From: Marivita geojedonensis
Lineage (GTDB): Bacteria > Pseudomonadota > Alphaproteobacteria > Rhodobacterales > Rhodobacteraceae
Reading direction: 5' to 3'
Assembly (NCBI RefSeq): GCF_002115805.1
Contig: NZ_JFKC01000001.1
Span: 558,001-622,000, forward strand
DNA: 64,000 bases
A program made the translations under genes and the position numbers. A model generated the notes under the pieces. That model ran no database searches. It worked only from the letters and a program-made list of their open reading frames with translations, and had not been told where the DNA came from. Positions 27,791-35,055 of the stretch are shown here, in pieces (within the stretch, counting starts at the first letter, position 1; every line of letters starts with the position of its first letter).

Positions 27791-28261
27791 ATGCCGGAAC
27801 GCAAAATCAACGTCACCACGCTGTCGCCGAATTTGGGGTCAGGCCTGCGCGCACTCTGTTGTCTTGCGGCGCTTGCTGTCGCGCCGATCTCCGTGTCTGC
27901 CGAGGAAGACCTCATTGGCGCTGACGAATATGAGGCGGCCTGTTTGGCGTGTCATGGGGTTGGCGGCAAAGGCGATGGCCCGATGGCAGAATACCTGTCG
28001 GTCACACCTTCGGACCTGACGGCAATCGCCAAGAACAATGAAGGTGTGTTTCCGCTCCTCGAAATCTTTCAGATCATCGATGGCCGCACGGAACTTGGAG
28101 CCCATGGCGTCCGGCATACGGAAGGCTGGGAAATGCCCATCTGGGGGGATCGCTACAAGGAACAGGCCGGCAGCAAATACGGCCCATACGGGAGTGAGCA
28201 GGCGGTTCGGGCGCGGATCCTCGAACTGGTCTTCTATCTCCAGGCCATCCAGCAACAGTAA
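27791..28261 (+). CDS. small mono-haem cytochrome c, paralogue 4
   Basis: A 156-residue exported cytochrome c. ATG 27791 has GGGAGG eight bases upstream. After the signal peptide (ends SVSAEE) comes CLACH (about 53-57) with GVGGKGDGP, PSDLTAIAKNNEGVFPLL, then the axial Met region WEMPIWGDRY and C-terminal FYLQAIQQQ. An insertion (GVRHTEG) before the MPIWG motif distinguishes it from the other three. It is the first gene of a plus-strand unit that continues into the NAD-synthase-like gene. Confidence 0.9.
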   Translation: MPERKINVTTLSPNLGSGLRALCCLAALAVAPISVSAEEDLIGADEYEAACLACHGVGGKGDGPMAEYLSVTPSDLTAIAKNNEGVFPLLEIFQIIDGRTELGAHGVRHTEGWEMPIWGDRYKEQAGSKYGPYGSEQAVRARILELVFYLQAIQQQ

Positions 28262-28439
28262 CACGCCACCTCGACTGCGCTGCGGGACAGATACCGCGAC
28301 GCGCGGCGGTCACGTTTGACCGTCGGGGTCGCCTTGGACCAGCGCCAGGGTGGGAGGATTTCGGCACCCGGCCGAAGTTCTCGATTTTGGCGTGAGGAGA
28401 GCACTGCCCAATCAGGATGCCCCGTTCGGAGACATATCT

Positions 28440-29419
28440 ATGAGACCTCTTGAGATTGATGCCGATCGAGCCATCGAGGCCATCTGCAACGCCATCTCCG
28501 AGAAGGTCACGCGCGACATGTCAGAAGGTGTCATACTCGGGTTGAGCGGCGGGCTTGATTCCTCGGTTTTGGCCGCCCTTGCCGTCAAGGCCCTTGGCGC
28601 CGGGAAGGTGACGGTTGTCTATCTCTTCGACCGCGACAGCGATGCCGGAATTGGCCGCAACGCCCGGCTGATGGCGCAGCATCTGGGTCTTGAGCTGGAG
28701 ATCCTGGATATTTCGGAGGAGATGAAAAACTCCCAGGTCTACAAACCGCTCTTCATCAAGCTGTTAAGACTCTCTCCCCTGATCGCAAAACTCAGCGCCG
28801 GGAGCTATCGCGTCATTTGTGGAGAGAGCCCGTTTAAATCGACGCTGCGTGTTGGGCGCGGGGAACATCTCAGCCCGTGTACAAAAGACTCCTCTTTGGA
28901 ATGACGATGCATCATGTCGATTCCGGCTTTGCAGCCCGGCACAAATATCGCCGTGTGTTGCTTGAGCGCTTGGCCCTGGAACGCAAACTGTCCCTCATTG
29001 GCGCAGCCAACCTCTCGGAATGTGACGTGGGCTGGTTTGTAAAAGACGGTATCGACGATCTCCCGTTTCAACCCTTGACTGGCCTTTACAAGACACAGGT
29101 ACGCCAATTGGCGAAGGCGCTTGCGCTGCCCTCGGAGATATCCACGCAACTTCCCTCGCCGGACATGGCGAAAGGTGTGACCGATGAGTTCGGGATTGGA
29201 CATGACTACAGCGTGGTGGACCAAGTGATCGACGGGGTCGACAGAGGCCTGACCGCTCAGGACATCGCCAAGCTGGGCATTCCCCTGGGCGAGATCACCG
29301 ATATCCAGGAGCTGATGCAGCTGTCGGATTGGAAACGCCAGTCTCCGCATGAGGCGCCCCCCGTCGATGGGAAACTGGCCGGCGGGCTGAGACGGACGAC
29401 AGAAGGCCAAGGCTCTTAG
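28440..29419 (+). pseudogene. nadE: NAD synthase-like gene with a frameshift
   Basis: Two overlapping frames together encode one NadE-like ATP-pyrophosphatase of about 325 residues. The first frame (28440-28906 region) has the P-loop GLSGGLDSS and runs to GRGEHLS. Homology then continues in another frame with VYKRLLFGMTMHHVDSGF, GAANLSECDVGWFVKDGIDD and LYKTQVRQLAKAL, ending at 29419. The switch lies between 28838 and about 28886 and fits loss of one base. No X-XXY-YYZ slippery heptamer is seen. So it is a recent pseudogene, a sequencing error or, less likely, a recoded gene. ATG 28440 has GGAG upstream. Confidence 0.75.
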
Positions 29420-29678
29420 CTGAGACCAGGATTGCCGTTCTGCGGATCCTCGCAGGACGCGAGAGTCCGGGACAGGTATGCGCCGTGGTGGACGGAGCAT
29501 TCAAGACATCCCGGCGGACAGATGACCCGCGATTGCGGGATCCCGCAGCAACAGAGTCTGGCTGAACGCAACGGCGGGACATGGACTGCGACACGCCCTG
29601 CACAGATCTCAGCGAAGCGCCGGCCATGAAGCCGGATCCGCCATTCTGAGCGGATCCGGGTTGTGCAAGGGAGCGTGT

Positions 29679-29837
29679 TTACGCGCCCGGGATCACGCTG
29701 CAGTCACTGGCATCCATGTCAAGGACAGGGTCATTTGGACCACACTCCTCTTCGCTCACCGGATATGTCCCTGTCTCGGTACATCCTGTGATCGCGAAGA
29801 TCAGTGCCAGCAGGGCGGAATATGCAATATGTTTCAT
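29679..29837 (-). CDS. small lipoprotein of 52 residues
   Basis: ATG 29837 preceded by AAGGA encodes a type II signal peptide with lipobox AITGC (Cys19) and a short mature part containing EEECGPNDPVLDMDASDC, ending VIPGA. The mature protein would be 34 residues with two further cysteines. It sits 115 bp downstream of the rhodanese gene on the same strand and is likely co-transcribed. Function unknown; I believe similar tiny lipoproteins occur in other Rhodobacteraceae, but cannot verify this here. Confidence 0.72.
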   Translation of the reverse strand: MKHIAYSALLALIFAITGCTETGTYPVSEEECGPNDPVLDMDASDCSVIPGA

Positions 29838-29952
29838 AGTGGTTCCTTTTTCAGTTTGAGGTCAGGAAAGAGCAGAGACCGGGGGAGATCCGCGCGACGC
29901 GGCTTTGATCGGGCAAAGCTCCGAGAGCCCAACAGCGCCCGAGCAACATGGA

Positions 29953-30879
29953 TCAGAACGTCACCTTTTGGTCTGTGATGTGCCCCGTGTGAGTCCACTC
30001 GGCCATCGACCCATCAAAGAGCAGGGCGTTTTTGTTGTTCAGCAGCTCATGGCTCACAAACCAGCCGATACTGGCCAAGTGGCCTGTATTGCAGAAGTTG
30101 ATCTGTGGATCCGTGAGGGACACTCCGGCTGCCGCATAGAGGGCCGCGAGAGCATCGGACTCCCGGAACGACCCTTTTGCATCAACCGTCAGCCAGCTGT
30201 GAGGAAGATTCACCGAGTTCGGGATGGTCCCGGCGGTTTTGGCAGCCCCTGATTTTGTAATGCCCAAGTGGAAGTCACGGGTGCGATTATCGACCGGCAC
30301 CACACCTGTCGCCACCATGATCTCGACGTCGTCCGCGGTGAGAAGCATGTGCTCTCTTGGCTTGGCGACAAAGGACGCCGAACCCCTATCGACCTTGCCT
30401 TTTTGCAGGGGGTTGAGAGGGATCTTCTTGTCATCCAGCTCCTTGAGATAAGCGGCCATGCCGCCATCCAGAATGGAGAGCTCATCATGGCCCAAATAAC
30501 TCAAGGTCCAGTAGACTCGGGTCGCGGCACCCATGTCCGATGAGCTGGTCCCGCCAGGGATCAGCACGATATGATCGTCGTTCGAAACACCAATCCTCCC
30601 GAGATGCGCCGCAATCTGCTCCGGCTCGCGCACCAGCCCCCGCACCTGTCCAACCTTCATGCGCCACTGGTCCTTGGGACCACCATATTGGGTATGCACG
30701 GCGCCAGGAATATGGCCGTCCAGATACGCGCCCCCACTCCGCAGATCGACAAACACCACATCTTCGCTGTCGAGGTTTTCCGTCACCCATGCCACATCAA
30801 CCAGAGGGTCGGCCGCATGGGCAAAACTCGCAAGGCTAAGCGCTGCAGCGGTGACTGCCAGGGATAGTGGATAGGTCAT
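29953..30879 (-). CDS. periplasmic two-domain rhodanese (sulfurtransferase)
   Basis: A 308-residue sulfurtransferase exported by a Sec signal (ends FAHAAD). The first rhodanese domain (about 25-150) has VDLRSGGAYLDGHIPGAV but lacks the catalytic Cys. The second domain (about 180-300) has the active loop CNTGHLAS with Cys near 262. This is the thiosulfate/3-mercaptopyruvate sulfurtransferase layout, here in the periplasm, so it could transfer sulfane sulfur from thiosulfate or persulfides. GGGAGG supports the start. A perfect Fnr-type box lies 113 bp upstream. Confidence 0.9.
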   Translation of the reverse strand: MTYPLSLAVTAAALSLASFAHAADPLVDVAWVTENLDSEDVVFVDLRSGGAYLDGHIPGAVHTQYGGPKDQWRMKVGQVRGLVREPEQIAAHLGRIGVSNDDHIVLIPGGTSSSDMGAATRVYWTLSYLGHDELSILDGGMAAYLKELDDKKIPLNPLQKGKVDRGSASFVAKPREHMLLTADDVEIMVATGVVPVDNRTRDFHLGITKSGAAKTAGTIPNSVNLPHSWLTVDAKGSFRESDALAALYAAAGVSLTDPQINFCNTGHLASIGWFVSHELLNNKNALLFDGSMAEWTHTGHITDQKVTF

Positions 30880-30991
30880 GGTGTCCTCCCGTCAGGATGC
30901 GAGGAGATGGCAAGACTTCAGGCCACGTGACGCAACGACCGAACAGCAAACCCTCGCACCAGCAAGCTTCCACGTTCGAAAACCATTGTTG

Positions 30992-31005
30992 TTGATATGA
31001 ATCAA
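30992..31005. promoter_or_regulatory. Fnr-type box upstream of rhodanese
   Basis: TTGATATGAATCAA matches the full Fnr/Dnr consensus TTGAT-N4-ATCAA. It is upstream of the minus-strand rhodanese gene; the -10 at class II spacing is not obvious. Confidence 0.65.
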
Positions 31006-31570
31006 AACGGAGAACCGGCGCTATCCCAGTCCTGGGTATGGCAGGACGGTTTTTGAGCCCTCCATGAAGAGCGGATGCGCGGGTTTCGCCGTCCTGGACG
31101 CTTGGCCGGTTCGCCGGTGCATCCAAAACCGGTCTGAACCTGGGCGGTTTGGGTGTTTCGGGAACCCAGGTCAAGGGATAGGGAGATGCGTTCAGCCCTA
31201 GCCGTGCTTCATGAGGCGCCCAGTGTCGTTCCCCGGACAGGTCACGGGTAACCCCGCCTTAGGAGCATGGACGAAACCATCAATCACAGCCGGGAACACC
31301 TCGACCGGTGCGCGCGCGTGCCGCGCGAACTGCGGCTTGGCAAACACCGGTTTGAGGCCAAGCGTCACAAGCTGAAATCAGGCTTGGAATGGAGTCCAGA
31401 GAGTGTCGGCCTTCACGGCTCAAGCCTTCTGGGGCAAATGTCCTGCACCTGCGCATGCACAGCGCAGGACGCCCTGAAGCGCGATCGACCCGACGCGCGG
31501 CGATCGGACCCAAAGACCGAGCTGGTGAGTCATGGCCGCGATTGGAAACCGCGGCCAGAGCAGAGAAGCG
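31006..31570. other. 565-bp intergenic region
   Basis: Between the rhodanese control region and the end of the di-haem cytochrome gene I see no convincing gene. A hairpin GCTTGGC/GCCAAGC is at 31335-31363. Several open frames exist on both strands but all have the skewed composition expected of chance frames in GC-rich DNA. Confidence 0.5.
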
Positions 31571-32407
31571 CTATTCCGGATCCGGGAGAGGCGGCAGTTG
31601 CCGCAGATACAAAACAACAGCGTCCAGATCTGTTTCGGTCATCGAGGCATAATACCCATATCCCATGGGAGGCATCATGGGACTGCCATCCGGTCGCTTG
31701 CCCTGGGTGATCATCATCTTGATCTCGTCGTCCGTATACCCTGCGAGACCGTCCTCATGACTTGTCAGGTTTGCGGAAACCGAGGTTCCCCATGGCCCAT
31801 GAAACGGAAACCCGCCAGCGCCAAGATGTGTATCCAGCATCGGGCCCATGGGACCCGGCGTCGAATGGCATTCCACGCAATGAGCAACCGGGCCTGCAAG
31901 ATACTCCCCATATTCGACAGTCACAGCGGCAGGGATGGCGGCGACGCTCTCGATGGGCGGGCCATAGGCCGGTGGGAGGGGAATATTATAGGTCGAGAAA
32001 GGTGTTGTATTGTCACTTGCAGGGACGGTCCGGAGAAACATGACGATCGACATGAGATCATCGTCTGAGAGACCGCGATACAGTCCAATCGGCATCGGAG
32101 GTCCAATAACAGAGCCATTAGGTCGGATACCCTCCCGGATGGCGCGCGCAAGTTCTGCGTCAGTCCATTCCGCAACACGGCTCCCCGGCGTAATGTTGAC
32201 AGCCCAGGCCTCGAACGCCTCTGACTTCTCCACCATGAATCCGCCGAGCTCATTTGCCATATCGGGTCCGTTTGGACCCTGCGGTGTGTGACAATTGCCG
32301 CAGGCCGCTGGCCCGCGAACCAGGTATTCACCGCGCTCCAGGCTGGGCTCAGCCGAAACCGCGATGGGCAGCACCATGACCAGGGCTGCAAGTAGATCGT
32401 TTCGCAT
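31571..32407 (-). CDS. di-haem cytochrome c
   Basis: A 278-residue exported protein (signal ends VSAEP) with two cytochrome c domains: CGNCH at about 36-40 and CVECH at about 179-183. Candidate axial methionines are in GPPMPIGLYRGLSDDDL and SPMMPPMGYGYYASMTETDL. The layout resembles di-haem cytochromes associated with periplasmic dehydrogenases and with membrane cytochrome c oxidase donors. It may receive electrons from the small cytochromes of this island; that link is inference. GGGGGA precedes the ATG. Confidence 0.9.
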   Translation of the reverse strand: MRNDLLAALVMVLPIAVSAEPSLERGEYLVRGPAACGNCHTPQGPNGPDMANELGGFMVEKSEAFEAWAVNITPGSRVAEWTDAELARAIREGIRPNGSVIGPPMPIGLYRGLSDDDLMSIVMFLRTVPASDNTTPFSTYNIPLPPAYGPPIESVAAIPAAVTVEYGEYLAGPVAHCVECHSTPGPMGPMLDTHLGAGGFPFHGPWGTSVSANLTSHEDGLAGYTDDEIKMMITQGKRPDGSPMMPPMGYGYYASMTETDLDAVVLYLRQLPPLPDPE

Positions 32408-32759
32408 AGATGGTCCCCCGTTTCGTGAGGCACGCTTGTTTTTGATATAGTCTGCGCGCTCTCTGCTCTCATGCTACCCGATCCTGGCGGTTTCGCCTAA
32501 TCCCGCGTTTCCCGGCCTCGGCCAAAGCCCGACACCAATCTCGACATGGCCGCACCTCTCACCCGCTTTTGGGAGGTGATGGACCAAAACAGACCAATCC
32601 CACCTCCAGCAGCCCCTCGAGACACATGAGACGGGGGCGCTGCCTTGACCGATAACCCAACCGCGCTGCTCGTTCAGAGGATAGGACCGGCTGAAATAGA
32701 GCTTGTCACAGAAGCTTCTTTTGCGATTATTGAGACATGCACGAACAGGGAGGTCTCAA
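32408..32759. other. 352-bp divergent intergenic region
   Basis: This separates the di-haem cytochrome (minus) from the DUF2892 gene (plus). It holds two incomplete Fnr-like halves, TTGATATAG near 32440 and TTGAGACATG near 32739, but no full dyad. No gene is seen. Confidence 0.45.
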
Positions 32760-32963
32760 ATGACCGTAGAACGTTCAATCCTTTTGATCGTTGGTGTTGT
32801 GGTTCTTGGCAGTGCACTTCTTGCAGCGTTCCATAACCCGAATTGGCTTTGGCTGACGGGTCTCATGGGTGCACACCTGATCCAGGCATCGTTTACGGGG
32901 ATGTGCCCCGTTGTCATGACATTGAAGAAACTCGGGCTTCCCACGAAAGCCGGATTTGCGTGA
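32760..32963 (+). CDS. DUF2892 (YgaP-type) inner-membrane protein 1
   Basis: A 67-residue protein with two membrane helices (ILLIVGVVVLGSALLAAF and WLTGLMGAHLIQASF) joined by the NPNW turn, then the conserved CPVVMTLKKLGL. This is the DUF2892 membrane module that is fused to a rhodanese in E. coli YgaP; here it is a separate protein. GGGAGG lies seven bases before ATG 32760. It is followed by the third HExxH gene. Confidence 0.85.
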   Translation: MTVERSILLIVGVVVLGSALLAAFHNPNWLWLTGLMGAHLIQASFTGMCPVVMTLKKLGLPTKAGFA

Positions 32964-33123
32964 CGTCCTGTGTCGAACGACGCGGTTCGGCGCTTTGGTC
33001 AGAATGGGGCACATGCGCCAGGCTTTGAGCGATTGGCGCAGAACTGGTTCTGTGCAACGGCGTCACTTCATATCCAAGCTGTCTCCCGAGCAGAGTCAGC
33101 AAGGCAGGTCCAACAGGCGACGA

Positions 33124-33804
33124 GTGTGGAAAACCGGGATCTGCGCGGCCTTGGCCAGTCTTCTGGTTTCGTCGGTTTACGCCGATGACCTCCAAACCTG
33201 TTCAGATAGGCAGTTTTCTGTCGAGGCGCCAAATGACGAGTTGCTTGAAACGCTCTGTCACGCCGCACCGCGCATCCGGGACACGCTTTCAGACTGCGGG
33301 CTGACCCAGACGAGACCCTTGACGATCAAGGTTGTGGACGAGTTGAGCCACAAGATTGGAAACTGCCTCGCGTGGTTTGATTGCGATCACGACTCCATCC
33401 GGCTGACCAATCCCGCCCGTTATCCAGAGGTTATTGACCAGGACAGCCCCTATGCCACGCTGCCAGCGGATGTCTTGCTGGAAAATGCGCTCACGCACGA
33501 ACTGGTGCATGCCCTCATTACGCAAAGTGCAAATGGTCGCGAAGTATCCCTGATTGATCACGAATACATTGCGGCCGCACTTGAGCTCGAATTGATGGAG
33601 CCTCAATGGCGCGATGTGTTGATTTCTGCAGCTCCCGTGTCGCTGCCGCCAAAAACTGGGCTGATCGACATTTGGATCTATGGGCTGGAGCCCCGCAAGT
33701 TTGCGACCAATGCATGGCAGCATTTCAGTTTGCAGCAGAACGGTTGCGGATTGGTGGAACGCATCGTTCAAGGGGACGAGACACTGTCCCGGAGTTCACG
33801 ATAA
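33124..33804 (+). CDS. secreted HExxH protein, paralogue 3
   Basis: A predicted exported protein of about 226 residues. GTG 33124 gives a textbook signal peptide (WKTGICAALASLLVSSVYA then DD) and a length like the paralogues; the frame is open from 32956, so ATG 33004 or 33013 are alternatives. It contains HELVHALI (HExxH), then HEYIAAALELELMEPQW, and a C-terminal NAWQHF...GCGLVERIVQGDE. Cysteines C...C before and after match paralogue 1. It follows the DUF2892 gene. Predicted zinc peptidase-like; function unknown. Confidence 0.78.
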   Translation: MWKTGICAALASLLVSSVYADDLQTCSDRQFSVEAPNDELLETLCHAAPRIRDTLSDCGLTQTRPLTIKVVDELSHKIGNCLAWFDCDHDSIRLTNPARYPEVIDQDSPYATLPADVLLENALTHELVHALITQSANGREVSLIDHEYIAAALELELMEPQWRDVLISAAPVSLPPKTGLIDIWIYGLEPRKFATNAWQHFSLQQNGCGLVERIVQGDETLSRSSR

Positions 33805-33954
33805 CGGACCCCGACAACGGCCTGTCCACGCGACGGGAACGTGACATCGCAGGGGCACATGCCTGATGCCCACGACATGCCTTCAGCGCCGAGTCACGTC
33901 CGGAGGTGATGTCGAGGCCCGACGCGGACAGTCCCAAACCCCTGAGCGATCGCG

Positions 33955-33996
33955 TTGACCCACATCAACGCAATCACGTCCCAAAACACGTTTACT
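33955..33996 (+). promoter_or_regulatory. Crp/Fnr-type class II promoter
   Basis: TTGACCCACATCAA at 33955-33968 is followed by TTTACT at 33991-33996, which places the box centre at about -41.5 from a start near 34003. The downstream gene begins at 34022 or 34028. Confidence 0.6.
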
Positions 33997-34021
33997 GGGC
34001 ACGTGTTTCAAAAGGGGGGAC

Positions 34022-34243
34022 ATGCAGATGGCAACCGGAAAAGCGGGGCGTGTTGGACCACTGGATCGGATCATTCGGCTGATCCTGGCACTGGTACTTC
34101 TAGGGTTTGCACTATTCTGCCCATTTGCACAGGCGCTTGGGCCCGTTGTTGTTTGGATAAGCGGGTTTCTGGGGGTTGTGCTGTTTATGACGGCGTTCAT
34201 CGGTCGATGCCCCATCTATCAATTGGCGGGCATGCACACGTAA
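34022..34243 (+). CDS. DUF2892 (YgaP-type) inner-membrane protein 2
   Basis: A 71-73 residue membrane protein with two helices (IIRLILALVLLGFALF and VVVWISGFLGVVLFMTAF) and the family tail FIGRCPIYQLAGM with its single conserved Cys-Pro. ATG 34028 is better spaced (8 bases) from GGGGGG than ATG 34022. It is the second free-standing YgaP-type module of the island and sits under its own Crp/Fnr-type promoter. With the separate periplasmic rhodanese it could form a split YgaP-like sulfur-transfer system; this is inference. Confidence 0.85.
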   Translation: MQMATGKAGRVGPLDRIIRLILALVLLGFALFCPFAQALGPVVVWISGFLGVVLFMTAFIGRCPIYQLAGMHT

Positions 34244-34456
34244 AGATCCGGCAAGGACAAACCTCACACGTCGAGACCCAAGAACGAATAGTCCGCCGGT
34301 GACGCCTTGGCTGGTTGCCGTGACCGCGTCCTGGCCTTTAATGACGCCTCAATAGCGCGGGTACTGTTGACGCAGAGTAGAGCCCGATCAACCCGTCGCT
34401 GCGGGCACCAGAAAAGTTATGGAGACGGAAAATCCGGTAGAAAGGTCAGCATTGCT

Positions 34457-34591
34457 CACTTGATTTATGTGCGTTCTGTGGGACGCTTCTTGCGTTGCGG
34501 ACTCATCGGTCCGAGCTCCCAAGTGAAGGGGCCTGCGCCCACCCCACCTCTTTCCTAGGCGGAGGCCCCTTCTTCATCGGTGCGGTTTTTT
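34457..34591 (+). ncRNA. possible structured small RNA or leader
   Basis: CACTTG (34457-34462) pairs with CAAGTG (34520-34525), enclosing smaller hairpins such as GGAC-TCATCG-GTCC (34499-34512). Directly after comes a 15-bp stem with one mismatch, GAAGGGGCCTGCGCC (34525-34539) with GGCGGAGGCCCCTTC (34558-34572), whose 18-base loop is C-rich (CACCCCACCTC...). A run of six T follows at 34586-34591. No open frame explains the pairing. I cannot match it to a known RNA family. The remaining parts of the 533-bp gap 34244-34776 hold only the box at 34695. Confidence 0.4.
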
Positions 34592-34694
34592 GCATGAGGA
34601 CGCCCTAAAGACATGCGGCATCGAAGGTCCGCTGAAGCAAGTGCAAACAGAAATGCCTGGGCCCGAATGTGCGAAAGGCGTTCACAGCATTGCA

Positions 34695-34708
34695 TTGATG
34701 TTGATCAA
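34695..34708. promoter_or_regulatory. Fnr-type box upstream of the 67-residue orphan
   Basis: TTGATGTTGATCAA fits TTGAT-N4-ATCAA exactly. It is centred 75 bp before ATG 34777. The -10 at class II spacing (CACACT, 34731-34736) is weak. Confidence 0.6.
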
Positions 34709-34776
34709 ATCCCGATCCCGGACAGGATGGCACACTTCAGCGTCAACAAACCCGCAATCTGGAGGTCACGCGCGTC

Positions 34777-34980
34777 ATGACAGGCATGAAGTATGTTTGG
34801 AAGATCACTGCGCGCGGCGACCAGGGAAGCACGGAACGCCCGCCGTGCTACGCCTATGCAGGCAGCATGCGGGAGGCCTTGGAATTGGCGGGTGAGCCCG
34901 ATGCCATTGCGACACCTCAAGTTGGTCGAGAATGGCACAGCCTCATGGACGGTCGGCGCGTTTGGCGTGAAGAACCCTAA
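34777..34980 (+). CDS. 67-residue protein of unknown function
   Basis: A small soluble protein without signal peptide or membrane segment, beginning MTGMKYVWKITARGDQG and ending SLMDGRRVWREEP. A GGAGG ribosome site lies 11 bases before ATG 34777. I recognise no family. The case for a real gene rests on the ribosome site, the perfect Fnr-type box upstream and the balanced amino-acid composition. It is convergent with mscS. Confidence 0.6.
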   Translation: MTGMKYVWKITARGDQGSTERPPCYAYAGSMREALELAGEPDAIATPQVGREWHSLMDGRRVWREEP

Positions 34981-35055
34981 TTGTGGCCGACAGTTTCAAT
35001 TAGGGAGCACCTGGTCGCGTTTTGACCTGTGCGCGCGAGGTCCACTGACACGTGC

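Noticed and set aside
28838-28886. Programmed -1 frameshift in the NadE-like gene
   Set aside because: No X-XXY-YYZ slippery heptamer in the needed frame and no obvious downstream stimulator; a mutation or sequencing error is simpler.
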